Part shown: positions 10,321 through 22,633 of the stretch, piece by piece | Layout of the letters: every line of letters starts with the position of its first letter | Position numbering within the stretch: position 1 is the first letter of the stretch | NCBI RefSeq assembly: GCF_026212465.1 | Contig: NC_080051.1 | Location: 16,052,178-16,116,177, forward strand | Reading direction: 5' to 3' | Length of the DNA stretch: 64,000 nucleotides | Source of the DNA: Amaranthus tricolor | Taxonomy: Eukaryota > Streptophyta > Magnoliopsida > Caryophyllales > Amaranthaceae | Position numbers and translations under genes: made by a program | The notes under the pieces: generated by a model | The model's input: the letters and a program-made list of their open reading frames with translations, nothing else | The model's database searches: none | Told to the model about the DNA's origin: nothing

Positions 10321-13300
10321 TTACCTTGACGTGCAGGTTTTTGTGTTGTGACCTTCACTACCACACCTTCGACAAGCGTTGCGTCTCCTTGATCCTTCGT
10401 CCATCTCGTTGGTGATCCTTCTTGACTTAGGTCTTCCTAGTCCACAAATGTGTTCTGGATCGTGTATCACCTCAACACTGGTGTATTGAGGCCATGACCT
10501 CTTATCAATCAACGGCATGAATATGGATTCATATGTATTTACATAGCTCTGGGTAGTGTAGCAAGAGTCGAAAAAACGCTCATACGATAAGTGTCTTTTA
10601 ATATAAACTACAAGAACATGAGAACAAGGTAAGTGATATATGAAGGGTTTGTTACAAGTGCATTTCATTTCTCTCAAATCCACACTTTGTATTTTACCAC
10701 CCTTAACGGATCCTCTATTACCACGTCTAGTCTTAACTTGAAAAAGGCCTCATCTGTAGTCAAATGCAACGATCTCATGGAAGTTTGCCTTCTCAGTGTT
10801 ACGAGTGATAATTCTTGTGGCGTGTGAAGTGTACTTACTTCCCCTAATTAGCCATGCATTTGCATTCTCGCGTCTTTTAACAAAATAGTCATTAACGCGG
10901 TAGAAGGTGAACTCCACAAGAGTAGTTATAGGCAAGAAACATAGACCCTTCATCAAGTTATTGAATACTTCGGCTAAGTTGTTATTAGTAACACCATACC
11001 TATACCCTCCATCATGACATATTGACCATTTACACATATCACCAACTTGATCAATCCAAAAAAGAGCTTCTCGATTAGCAACACCAATACCCTTCAATCC
11101 CTCGATGACCTTATGTGGTTGTCTTTGCTCTACAGTCCTTCCATACATCTTCATCAGCTTCACATTACCCATTTGACGGTTGAAGTTACTTAACAAATGG
11201 CGCAAGCAAAACCTATGACGGGCATTTGGAGGTTGCCATTCCGACTCCTCCATGGTTGCTAGAATGCCCGCATGTCTATTAGAAATAACACATAAACTTG
11301 GACTATGCATCACATGCTTACGAACACACGCCATAAACCAAGACCACGCGGCTATGCATTCTTTCTCCACCAAAGCAAAGGCAAGCGGGAAGATTCCCTT
11401 GTTCCCATCTTGAGCAATCGCAGTTATCAACGCATGGCGATACTTACCATACAAATGTGTTCCGTCAATGGCAATAAGGGGTCTGCAATACTTGAACCCC
11501 TCAATACTAGGTTTAAAAGCCTAGAACACACGTTGGAAAGTTCTAATACTAGGACGGATGTACACACCAACATCATTATCTTCCTTAAAGAACCACTCAA
11601 CTACAGTCCTAGGGTTAAAATCTTGCATTGCTTTCAAGAAGCGTGGAAAAAGAGGATAAGAATCTTCCCATGTCCCATAGATGGAGAGAATGGCTTGTTG
11701 TTTAGCACACCATGCCCGCTTATAGGTCACTTCGATACCAAATTGGTCTTTCACCATTTGTCGCACCACAGAGACCTTAATTGATTGGTCTTCAGCAACA
11801 CAATTTCTAATAAGATTGTTAATCACGGAAGATGTCAAATGAATGTGTCCGGCTGACACATTTTCAGTACTTAATACTCAACCCCTATATTTCCCTTTGT
11901 AGACTCAATTAGAAACGGGAACAGCAACAAGAGGGGGGTGAGGTGAATTGTTGTTGTTACTAGTTTAAGCGTTTTTCCCCTGTTTTTGCGGAATTGAATA
12001 AGATAAATAAAGCTTAAACTTAGAGCTAAATAATAAAAAGAGACAGACGGTTTTTACGTGGAAACCTTCTGGGCCTAAACAGAAGAAAAAACCACGACCG
12101 CTCGGGATTTCTAAATACTCCACTATGTTTATGGCAATTAGTTACAATTACAATAAACACCTTACTTCACTCGAAGTTATTCAACTAGGCCAACTCTTCT
12201 CTCTCAAATTGCTTTACTCAAAGCACCAAACTTAGCTTCACTAAAAGCTAAACTCCATACTAGCTTCACTCAAAGCTATCAAATTCCCCCTTAGACTCAC
12301 CCGAGTCTAATTACAAATACTCTGAAAAACCCTTACAAAAAGGATAAAAATTCTCTAAAAATAAAATCAATAAGTTGCACAAGAAAATATTATGAATTAA
12401 TTGGCAATTTTCAAAACAAAATATTTCTTATAGATTTCCAAAAATAATCGTATGAAAATAACAAAGTTCATACGTTAGATACTTAGGAACAACCGAATTC
12501 ACTTGCTATTTATAAAAAATAAAATCTCTAAGAAAATGGAATAATCCAATCCATTATTCCTTATCAAAAAGATCATGGGAGTAATGTGGATTAAACAAAC
12601 AGACGGTTATTTTCACAAGACTTGATTAAATCAAGTATATGGTTAAAACAACAATAACCGCTGTTCCCATTTACTAATAATAGGTTCTGTACCCTTAAGC
12701 AGCAGTTCCCTTATCAGCAGTTTTTTTAGTAGCAGTTCCTGTTCCAGTAATAACTGCTCGAACTTTATGCTAATTATAGAAACGGTTAGGCTTCCTAAAA
12801 ATAGGGATGGTTACTTGCTAACTAATTATAGGGACGATAACCTATTTTCTAATTTTAAGACCAGTTTTAAAAGAAATAATAATAGCTAAGACTTTTTCAA
12901 CAACAGCTGTTCCTATATTTAGCAAATCCAATATTTACTAAATATAGATCCTAAAATAATGCTAAGTAAATACGAAAAATCATTTTAGAAAATATTTTGC
13001 CAATTAACTTTAATAAATCATAATTGCAACAAATTAACTTTATTTAATACAACTACTAAAAATAATAATTAAATAGTAATCAGAATTTTCAATAGACGAA
13101 GGCTGACTCCAGTAAGGAACAGTGCGCTGTCTCTGAATTCCAATTTTGCTAGAACATCCAACTTGGGAACAGTAGACCTACTGTCTCCATTTTACATCCC
13201 AAGTGATATACTCTTCTAACATCTCTTGGATCCTTTTGACACGTACATTTCCCCCTTTATATGTAACAATCTCCCATGAAGGTGAATAGGAGCTCTTCCT

Positions 13301-14199
13301 AGCCCTAAGCCTCCAAGCACACCATCTCTTACACTTCAAGGTGAGCACGGTTTGATTTGAAGTCTCAGTTCGGTACTCAACGTTCCTACGAATATGATAC
13401 AATCTAACAACATCCAACAACGCATTTGTTATAAAAAATCATACCCTTTTGAAACTCTCCTTCATCGGTGTAGGTTGTATCATAGCCCAAGACCTCCAAG
13501 AGTTGTCCTCAACGTGTTTATCTAGAGGGGGAACTAGTGCATAAGGTGTAGGAGCAATGATTGTTGGAATGTTGCCTAAGCTCATGTCATTAGCTAGAGC
13601 CTCCTCGTCAACACCCACATCGTCCTCAGAAGGAGCTTTAACGAATTCATTACTCTCACTATTAACATCATCCCAAGGCTTATTTGTATCTTCTAAGTTA
13701 AAAGTATCATCATTTGAGACTTGAATTTGAAGTTGATTGGGTTCATTAGAAGGAGAAGAGGAAGATGGCATAATGGGATTTTGGGTTTCTTGGGTAGGGA
13801 AGGGCGTATGAGAAGGAGCAGAAGAGTTACATTCAGGAATGCATTTGTTACTACAACATTGACATCTTGATTCCCTAGGAGTACCTCTTCTACATATAAC
13901 TTTAAAGCAGGAATAGAGGTAGACTTTGAATACTCCCACATTGCATCTATAGCCTCCTCATCCTCAACCGGAAGAGCTAACAATTCTCCACTCATATTGT
14001 ACTTAAAAATTACATTAACAGTACTTCTTGTAGTGTCAATGCCAATCTTAGAGCATATAAGATGTTTAAATTCATTCAAACCCATGTTTGAGTTGCATGC
14101 AAACAGTTTACGTCTTCCCCCAACATACTTAACATTGCTACTACTTGATTGAATTGAACCATTCCAAAAGCATACAACAGTCACACGAAATGAAGCCAT
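10321..14199 (-). pseudogene. MuDR-type MULE transposase, MULE1 copy
   Basis: Starts MASFRVTVVCFWNGS at 14199. Domain order: PB1-like N-terminal region (14199-13880); acidic linker; MuDR DNA-binding domain (RNVEYRTETSNQTVLTLKC, about 13415); catalytic MULE domain with IAIDGTHLYGKY (about 11450); SWIM finger CTCNKPFIYHLPCSH; and a C-terminal zinc knuckle CRRCGSEGHNTKTC just before the TAA at 10321. Breaks: a frameshift near 13900, a 1.35-kb LTR-like insertion at 11898-13247, and stops after RTFQRVF and VAFDYR. The second catalytic aspartate (normally SDR) reads SNR in VISNRHAGI. The enzyme therefore could not be active even if read through. The third acidic residue (NNLAEVFN) is kept. Confidence 0.88.
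11898..13247 (-). mobile_element. LTR-like insertion (probable solo LTR) inside the MULE1 transposase
   Basis: Bounded on the + strand by TGTAGACTC...GACACGTACA, that is TG...CA ends. Flanks TTTCCCTT and TTTCCCCCTT look like a decayed target duplication. On the minus strand it has a TATAAATAG box (about 12513), a downstream leader with repeated GTGAAGCTA words, and the words AATTCCGCAAAAACAGG and CCACGTAAAAACC. A related copy in the opposite orientation lies at about 32190-32755. No coding region is inside. MULE2's transposase shows the uninterrupted site. Confidence 0.6.
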
Positions 14200-14819
14200 T
14201 TCTACAACAATACGTACAAAATCAACATCATCATCAAGTTCATAAATATATACTACATAACAACACTGATTAAATTTAGGTTTTGCATTCAAACATTCTC
14301 TAAATTTAAACTCAAATTTAGGGTTTGCATTCAAACATTCTCTACATTAAATTCAAACATATTCTACATTAAATTCATGAACAAACAACCTCAATATGAA
14401 ATCATGGCAAATAACAAGTACATTTGACATATTCATAGATTTTAAGTGTAAATGACATACATTTTAAAATTAACAAGAACTAAAAAGTTTATAATAAAAA
14501 CGTACCTTAATAAGCTGTAGATCAACAAGAAGTAGTAAATTGCAAGTTTAAGAATCTGCATTCATGTGAAAGTTCATGAACATTTTGTGAACCCTAATTT
14601 TCGAAAAAGGAAAAAAACACAAAAAAATAGTACCTAAGTGAACGTAGGAAGATGACAAAACTAATTAGTAGTAGAAAGTTGGAATTTGATGAGATTAATT
14701 GAAGGATTGAAGTTGATTTTAATGGTGGAAAGAAGAGGGAGATCTCGTAGGTTGAATGAGGAAGTAAACTGAAATGAGGAAGAAGGAGAACTGGAAAATT
14801 TAACACGCATAAAGTCACT

Positions 14820-15035
14820 ATTACTAACAGCGACTTGACCTTGTTGACCAGTCAAAAATTAGCTCGCTGTCCATTGACCAAAATTTTGACCATTTCTTTT
14901 AATTCGCTGTTAGTAAGAGCGAGAATACACCAAGCCTAACTTTAGAGCCAAGGACGCTTATTTTGGGAATAAAGTTTGAACGAAGCTTATTTTTTGAATA
15001 AATTCATTAAAACATCTTTTTTTTTTCAAATTTTC
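14820..15035. repeat. MULE1 right TIR
   Basis: Inverted copy of 7074-7330, including CGAAGCTTATTTTTTGAA and the terminal TTTTTTCAAATTTTC. One GTTAGTAA-core repeat is at about 14824-14844 in decayed form (ACTATTACTAACAGCGAC). Confidence 0.8.
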
Positions 15036-15871
15036 TTTTTTTTTTTTTACCAATTTTACAAATTAAAATGTCAATTTCAAGAGTTAAAAGACCAATTTGA
15101 AAATTTAAAAGACTAATTTGAAAACTTAAAAGACTAATTTGAAGGATTTAAAATTGACATTTTAAGTCATTGAATTTGACAATTTTACCACCAAAAGGTC
15201 AATTTCAATACTTAAAAAACCAATTGTTGAATGACAGCGGAAGCAACGATCGATAAACAATAATGAAACAATAAATAAATTCAATGCAAACAATAAGATT
15301 ATGACACAAGAGATTCAACGTGGTTCACTATCAATGTGATAGCTAGGGAAGTACAAAACCGGATACCGGGTCGACCCGGTTCCGAAAAACCGGGTACCCG
15401 ATTTTTCGGATACTTAAAATTCTATTCCGGATCCGACCCGGTTAAACTGGGTCGGATACCGGATACCCGGTTTTGTTATTTTTTTTTATTTTTTATTTTT
15501 TATTTCTTTTTAACATTTTTTTTATATATAATTCAAATACTAAATCTCTATAAATAGTTAAATACTTAACTTAATTTGTCATAAACTATTAAAATACAAC
15601 CATTATTTAATTGAAATACAACCACAATTCCATAAACTCATAATTCCATAAACTAAAAGCAAGCGATTACAATTTATAAGTTGAAACTTCAAGCTCCATT
15701 AATCATCTTCAACGACGTCAAGAGTTTCATCGATTATGACATCCGGATGCTCCAAAGTTAATGCATTACCTAAACCAAGAGCACGAACAGTCGAACAATA
15801 TAAGGTTAAAGGAAAAATATTTTAACTCTTAAATATTAAATAATCAATTGAAAAATATTAAAAAATTTATA

Positions 15872-17054
15872 TTAACCTTCCTCCATTTCTTCAAGTGCAA
15901 GCAAACTCTCCTCTATTGCTAACGGAGTTCTAGAAATACGAAGCCAATCTTGTGCGCAAATAAGGGCTTCGGCCATCTTTGGAGTCAATGATGTTCGAAA
16001 ATCATCAACAATACGACCACCAGTACTGAAAGCAGATTCAGAAGCAACGGTAGAAATAGGTATAGCAAACACATCTTTAGCCATCTTTTGAAGAATGGGA
16101 TACCTTTTTGTTTGATCGTTCCACCATTGTAAAATATCAAAGTTAAAATCATGATGTTCACATGCATCTTCTAAATACCTATCCAACTCACTTTTGTTTA
16201 CATTGGTTAATGAACAACCTGTCTCCATTTGATATCTTGAATTCATTAGTTCAATAAGGTCCACCTTCCCCATTCCTTGAGTCCCACTTTGAGTAAAAAT
16301 GGTAGAGACTGAAGAGGTGGAAGTGGAGGAAGTAGCTCCACTTGTCTTTGGTGGAGGCATAGAACAAGTATAAGAATCAAAAAAATTTTGAAAAACCATT
16401 TTAATCTTTAATGACAAGAGAGTAGCTTTTGTGGCATCATATGAAGCACGCACAATCTCTTTTTTCAATGAAAAGACTATAACAATCTCTAGTGGCAGTG
16501 CTACGAGAAGGAATCTTAAATAAAGGATTCAAAGCCCTACAATACTCACGAAATCCTTCACGTTCAACAAAAGCAAAAGACAATTCATCCACAATAAGCA
16601 TTGTAGCAAGTTTTTTTCTACACAAATCATAATCAAATTCCCACAATTTCGGACCACCAACACTATCAAGAGTATCAACACTACCATCCTCATTGACTCT
16701 TCTAGCAATATCAAATTCAATTTTCTTTTGTTTCATATCCAAATTTGGAGGATATTTTTTGCATCTTTTAATATGATTAGCCAAAGGAGTTGTTCCATTT
16801 TTGCTAGGACAACTAATAGAAGTTTTGCAATACTTACAATGAGTAATTGTTGAATCCAATTCATCAACTGTGTAATGATCCCACCATTTTGACCTATTAC
16901 TCCTCGTACCAGTAGTTGCACGAGGTTGTTTTTTCTGTTTTTTAATTGGTGATCTTGTATCTTCATCCTCATCGAACAAGCGATCAACAGTCTCTTCAAA
17001 TTGAGCTCCTTCACTCGGTAGTGAATTACCGTTATCATCAAAAGACAATCCCAT
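15872..17054 (-). pseudogene. hAT transposase remnant (BED finger plus dimerisation domain)
   Basis: The N-terminal part (17054-16437) has a BED zinc finger: KWWDHYTVDELDSTITHCKYC, then H and C ligands in ANHIKRC, as in RICESLEEPER/Tip100-like hATs. The C-terminal part (16468-15872) has the hAT dimerisation domain: LDRYLEDA, FDILQWW, YPILQKMAKDVFAIPISTVA, SESAFSTGGRI. The two parts are offset by one base at a run of A near 16465. The RNase H-like catalytic region, about 350-400 residues in the family, is missing between LLSLKIK and FFDSYTCSMPPPK. It cannot catalyse transposition. Confidence 0.85.
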
Positions 17055-17152
17055 GTTCTATACAAAACATATATTAAAGAATTTCCATTAGCTTAAATTC
17101 ATGATGTACAAGTTATATATAAAACAGAATATTAAAGCAGAATTCAGTTACC

Positions 17153-17275
17153 AATTATCATCATACATTACCATCATCAGTTCATCACAATTATCATCAT
17201 AAATTACCATCATCAGTTCATCACAATTATCATCATAAATTACCATTATCAGTTAATCACTATTATCATCATAAA
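17153..17275. repeat. Tandem repeat of about 36-39 bp inside the hAT
   Basis: Three units built on ATTATCATCATAAATTACC followed by ATCATCAGTTCATCACA, with small changes in the third. It lies upstream of the transposase start in the element. Confidence 0.7.
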
Positions 17276-18793
17276 ACACCGAGGTAAAGGAAAGGATTTG
17301 AAGTTCCTAACAAAGTAATATGCTTATGGTTATCCAGGAACTTTCAGTTCCAGCTAAGATAGTCACAAACTCACAATTGTCTGCAACTATATTCATTCCA
17401 GATTCCACACAAATATGGCAGTTATATCATATAAACATGAATCATTACCAATTTACCATCATCAGTTCATCACAATTCACAATCAATTACCAATCTAGTG
17501 ATAAATATCAGAATTCACAATTCACAATCAATTACCAATCACAGTTCATCAAAAACATTGAACAAGTTGAACAAATATCAGAATCAAATGTCAAAGATAA
17601 ATGGCAAAATAAAAATGATAAAGAGCTACCGAAAATCTAGACGGTGGTGGGTAAGAATCCATGTAGATCTTCAATAAGTACCGAAAATGGCTAAATAAAT
17701 CTGTGACAAAATCGAAAATGGCAAAAAAAAAATTAAATAAGTACCAAATAACTCACCCAATCAGAAAATGGTGATGAACTAAAAATGCGAAAATGGTGAT
17801 GAACTAAAAATAAGTACCAAAAAAATTAAATCTGTGACAAATAATTGAAATTGTGAAAATGGCTAAATACACTTACCCAATTAAAGAACTGAATGGTGAA
17901 GATGACGTCTCAACGTGAATGGTGAAGAAGAAGCAAGATGACGCCGTGAAGAACTGAAGATTGAAGAAGATGAAGATTGAAGAAGATGGCGGCGTGAAGA
18001 AAAATGAAGAAGAAGAAGAACTGAAGCAAGAATGAGTGAATGACGGGAATGTAGATTTAGGGTTTTTACTTTTTACTTTTTTAGAATAAATTAAAAAAAA
18101 TTACAAACCGAATACCGGGCCCTCAGTTTTCCAAAATTCGCGATCCGTATCCGACTCGAATACCCGGTTTTAAAACCGGGTACCCGACCCGAATTATCCG
18201 AATTTGTAAACCGGGTAATTTACCCGGTTTTAAAAATCGGATAGTGGGTTTTCCGGATTGGGTTTTTCAAACCGGATATTTTTGAACACCCCTAGTGATA
18301 GCTACGTTCACCAGCACCGAGATCGAATAATTTCACTATGATTGCAAAAAATTTACAAGATGAATCAAGTATCACTCACAAATAATAATAAATTTCTTGT
18401 GATCTCTCTTAATCTGTGAATAATGAACCCTAGTACTAATAGAAGGAAGTATTTATAGTAAAACCTAAATACAAGATACTTGGGCTTCAAGTAACACAAA
18501 ATAACCAACCAAAAGAAGTGGAAAAACTGCTCCTCGTGCAAAAATAACTGTCGCCGAGTCAGCTTAATGTTCTGGACAAAACGCGATTTTTGTCAGCACC
18601 AAACGTCAAGTCGGCGGTCCTCCAGTTGCCACAGAAGCTGACTCGGTTTTGTCTTCTGGAAAATCCTCCAATTGCTTCATTCACCAGCCGACTCGTGTTG
18701 AACCTTGACCTCGGCGTTAGCTACTGGATTCCTAACCCAACCCTTGATTCATCTAAACACCAAGACAAGACTCGAGTTGAGTCACCATCTTCA

Positions 18794-18811
18794 ACAATCT
18801 CCACCTTGATG
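18794..18811 (-). other. Copia polypurine tract
   Basis: On the minus strand CAAGGTGGAGATTGT lies directly before the 3' LTR, the classic Copia plus-strand priming site. Confidence 0.8.
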
Positions 18812-19089
18812 AGAACTCGTAGTCAGCAAACGATCTCATTAACTCATAGTCAACATATCTCAAGCCAAAACCTGATGCAAAGCTCATGCATAAGCCGTAC
18901 ATCCCGATAAGTCTTCAACCAAGACCCATCCCGAAAAGTCTCCAACCAAGACTCATCATATACTTGTCACCAAGTATAACAACTCATAATGCTTCACTTA
19001 CATCACAAGTCCCAGGCAAGCTCCACGGTAAGGCCAACATGCCTACAAGGCTACAACAGGAGCTCCCAAACACTGCCCCTAAGGGCCTA

Positions 19090-22000
19090 CTACATCACAT
19101 AGTAATCAATAGTTAGCGAGTCTAAGCAATGTTTAAACTTACTAAATGGAATAGACTTAGTAAAGAAATCAGCTGGGTTGTCCGCGGTCCCGATCTTCTT
19201 TACCTTTACCCTCTTGTTAGTATGCAAGAAATGATACATGACATCAATGTGCTTGGTCCGATCATGGTGCACTTAATCTTTAGCTAAGCAAATGGCACTT
19301 AGACTATCACAATACAACGTAACAAAATCCTGTGCAATACCCAGTTCACCCACAAGGCCTTTGAGCCAAATAGACTCCTTAGCTGCAGAAGTTAAAACCA
19401 TGTACTCAGCTTCAGTATTAGACAATGTAACCGAAGACTGCAATGTAGACTTCCAACTAACCACAAAACCACCCAAAGTGAACACATAGCGGTCACCGAC
19501 CTCCTGGTATCCACATTAGCTGCATAATCAGAATCACTATAACCAGTTACCAAACACTCCTTCTCATTTCCATACACAAGATCAATATCAGTTGTCCCTC
19601 TCAAGTAGCGAAAAATCCTTTTCACCCCCTGCTAGTGCTCTCTCTCAGGTCGAGCCATGAACCTACTCACAACACTAATAGCGTGCGCAATATCCGGTCT
19701 AGTACGACCATAGCATACATCAAACAACCAACTACATTTGCATAATGGACCCTAAACATATATGCAAACTCCTCCTCAGTTTGGGGCGACATAGACAAAG
19801 ACAATTTGCAGCTCATAGATGTTGGTGTACTTACAGGCTTCGATCTCTCCAACCCAAACTGAGACAAAATCTTTTCGATGTAACTTTTCTGAATCAAGAA
19901 AAGCTTACCCCTAGCCCGATCCCTATAGATCTCCATACCTAAAATCTTCTTAGCTGAACCCAAATCTTTCATGTCTAACCACAGGTGAGAATATCTCCAC
20001 AAAATAAACCCCTTCTACCTGACTAAACCCCTTAGCAACTAGCCTACCCTTAAAAAGAACTTTCTCAGATTCAGATTATCCTTCTTTCTTCTTGAAAATC
20101 CACTTGCACCCTACAAGCTTCCTCCCCTCCGGTACCTTCATAAGTTCCCACACTCTGTTTATGTAAAGAGACTGTATCTCCTTACCCATTGCAGCAAGCC
20201 ATTGCACTGACTCACTACAACTAATTGCTTGTTTATACGTGGCAGGTTCATATGACTCTACATCATCAGCTACACTCAACGCATAACTTGTCAAATTCTC
20301 AACAAAGCAATTTCTTCCTTCCATCTCTTCAATCAACCTAACAGGCTTCTTGATAACTCGTTTAGGTTGCTCAAGAATGGTGTCAGATTGACTTGATGAC
20401 CCCTAATTAGACTGCTCCACCTCCTCCCAAGAGTTAGGAGAAGATGGAACAACCTCAACTTCAGGACTAACTGACATTGGAACCTCAACATCATCATCAA
20501 TAAATTGCATTCGAGGTAAATCAGCAATGGATGACTTATGTACCTCAAGTACCCCATTTGTCCGTAGCAAGTTCTCCCCTTCTTTTCCCAAATCAGAAGA
20601 CTCCAAAGGTGAATAGATCCTAAACCCCTTCACACCATCACCGTACCCAACAAAACACCCCATCTTGGCTCGTGGATCCAGCTTACCCTCACTAACATGA
20701 TAATAAGAAACACAACCAAAGATCTTCAAATTAGAGAAACTAGGCAACTTACCACTCTAGACCTCAAACAGGATTTTGAAGTTAATTCTCGAATGAGAAC
20801 CGTTATTAATGATATAACAAGTTGTCATCATAGCTTCACTCCAATACCTCCTCCTAAGTCCTGCATTAGAGAGCATGCATCGAACTCTCTCAAGCAGTGT
20901 CTGATTAACCCGCTCTACAACACCGTTCTGCTGTGGTGTCATTCTGACGATATGATACTGACCAATACCCTCATCTGCGCAGGATTGATTAAATTCCTCT
21001 TTGCAAAACTCTAGCCCATTGTCTGTTCGTAGCTTCTTGATCTTCCTACCATGGTTATTCTCCACTAAAGCTTTCCATTGTTTAAAAGCTTTGAAAGCGT
21101 CATGCTTTGACTTAAGCAACCTAAGTCATGTGTATCGGGATTTGTCATCTACAAATGACACAAAATAGCGAAAACCCCCATACCTATAACCCTAGATGGA
21201 CCCCAGCAGTATGAATGGATATAATCGAGCACATCATCAATAATGTGAGCACCCTTACTGAACTTTGACTTAGGCTTCTACCTAAACACACAATGCTCAC
21301 AAAATTCAAGGTTGGCAACCTTGATCCTAGATAGTAGACCCCTCTTAAACAAGAGTTGCATCCCCTTCTCCCCCATATGACCAAGCCTCATGTGCCAAAT
21401 CTTGGTCATCTCTTGGTAAGACACTAATGCGCAAACTACAGAAAACACTTCATTGTACCCCTAATCATCTAAGGTACCCAATGAAATCAGATTCTTCCCC
21501 AAAGCAGGGACATGTCGCACCCTAGTCAATGTAACCTTTCGCCCATCAACAGTCCTAACTCATGGACCTAATACCCGTAATCTTACAAGGTTTATTGTTA
21601 CCTACAATAACCATACCCCTATTACAAGACTTATACGTATCAAACTAGTCTCGACGTGGACTCATATAGAACAAACATGCTTAATCCAGAACCCAATCAT
21701 CAGAAAGATCCCCATACCTAGCAGAACTCACTAATGCCAAGTCTTCCTCTGAATTATAGTTCTCCTTCGGTTTTTCCTCAACTATAGCAGCTTGGGACTT
21801 GCTCTTCCTCACTGGACTGTTAGCCCTAAAAGACCTGGTTCTTTGCAGTAATAATAGGTCTTCCCGGTAATCTTACTAGATCCCTCATTGCCGTTTCCAG
21901 CACCTAACCCAGTATTGTTGCCTTTGTTAAACTCCTTTTTCTTTTTCGACTTCCCGGACTTAACTAACAACCCACTGTCACTCTCCTCGTTATCACCTAT

Positions 22001-22578
22001 AGCCTTTTGACGAAGTTCTTTAGTATGAAGTGCTACCTTCACTTCTTCTAAGGTCAGTGAGTTTTTACCAACAACAAAAGACTCAACAAAATTCTCATAG
22101 TTAGACGGTAGAGATACAAGTAAAATCACGCAGCATTCTCATCATCTATCTTAACATCTAAATTACGCAAATCTAGTAAAATAGAATTAAGTTTCTCCAT
22201 ATGTTCCCGTACGGGAGTACCTAACCGCATTCGAAGGCTAAATAACCGCTGCTTCAGTAATAATAATTTGTTGGTTAGCGACTTAGTCATATACAATGAC
22301 TCCAATTTTAGCCATAATTTCGCCGTCGTAGCCTGATCAGCGACCTCCGTGATGATATGATCGTCCAAACTTAACAAAATGGTAGAATGAGTCTTTCCCT
22401 CCATTACTGCTAATTGCCCGTCAGTTAGTCTGTCTTCTAGCCCCGCAATGGTACTCTTTGGAGCCAACGAACGCCAGATTTGTTGTTATTTCAATAGAGC
22501 CTTCATCTTTATTTGCCACAGCCCGAAGCGATTCTTCTCGGTAAATTTCTCAATTCTTATTATAGAATCTTCAGCCAT
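19090..22578 (-). pseudogene. Copia gag-pol pseudogene
   Basis: The ATG at 22578 begins MAEDSIIRIEKFTEKN. Gag/UBN2 core spans 22467-22126 (LWLKLESLYMTKSLTNKLLL). A zinc-knuckle remnant (YYYCKEPG) is at about 21830. GAG_pre-integrase lies near 21400-21200 (KIWHMRLGHMGEKGM type, HCEFC remnant). The integrase core spans 21119-20757 (RTDNGLEFC, TPQQNGVVERVNQTLLERVRCML). Reverse transcriptase (EGRKLVGCKWIFKKKEG at 20100; KILGMEIYRD at 19950) is followed by RNase H (SNTEAEYM at 19430; NPADFFTKSI at 19170). Many stops and frameshifts break the frame, so it is non-functional. Confidence 0.88.
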
Positions 22579-22616
22579 TTGTTTAACTCAAAAACTCTCC
22601 AAGGACTAATACCTTA

Positions 22617-22628
22617 GCTCTGATACCA
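22617..22628 (-). other. Copia primer-binding site (initiator tRNA-Met)
   Basis: On the minus strand TGGTATCAGAGC, the standard complement of the plant initiator methionine tRNA 3' end, five bases inside the 5' LTR. Confidence 0.9.
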
Positions 22629-22633
22629 ATTAT

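Larger units (their letters stand above)
7074..15035 (-). mobile_element. MULE1: Mutator-like element with transposase, PMD and GRF genes
   Basis: Long terminal inverted repeats of roughly 200 bp match between 7074-7330 and 14820-15035. Both begin GAAAATTTGAAAAAAAA and share TTCAAAAAATAAGCTTCGTT. Flanking 9-mers are TATTTTTTT (7065-7073) and TTTTTTTTT (15036-15044), an 8/9 match that fits the 9-bp target duplication of MULEs but is low in complexity. Inside are a GRF zinc-finger gene near the left end (+), a PMD-family pseudogene (-) and a MuDR-type transposase pseudogene (-). The transposase is interrupted by an LTR-like insertion at 11898-13247. The element is about 6.6 kb without that insertion, a usual size for an autonomous MULE, but its genes are broken. 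Confidence 0.88.
15344..18294 (-). mobile_element. Internally deleted hAT transposon
   Basis: Begins TAGGGAAGTACAAAACCGG and ends CCGGATATTTTTGAACACCCCTA; the reverse complement of the right end starts TAGGGGTGTTCAAAAA. The 8-bp target duplication GTGATAGC is perfect (15336-15343 and 18295-18302). Both subterminal regions are dense in CCGGGT/ACCCGG words, as in other plant hATs. The right Copia LTR has a single uninterrupted GTGATAGC (22741-22748), which is the empty site. The transposase gene inside lacks its catalytic middle. Confidence 0.92.
15228..18793 (-). repeat. Copia 3' LTR (left), split by the hAT element
   Basis: Sequence 15228-15343 plus 18295-18793 aligns with the right LTR: GGAAGCAACGATCGAT, AATTCAATGCAAACAATAAGA, CACCAGCACCGAGATCG, GAAGTATTTATAGTAAAACC. 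Net LTR length is about 607 bp. A TATA-like element lies in the segment around 18440-18460 in the element's own orientation. Confidence 0.85.
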
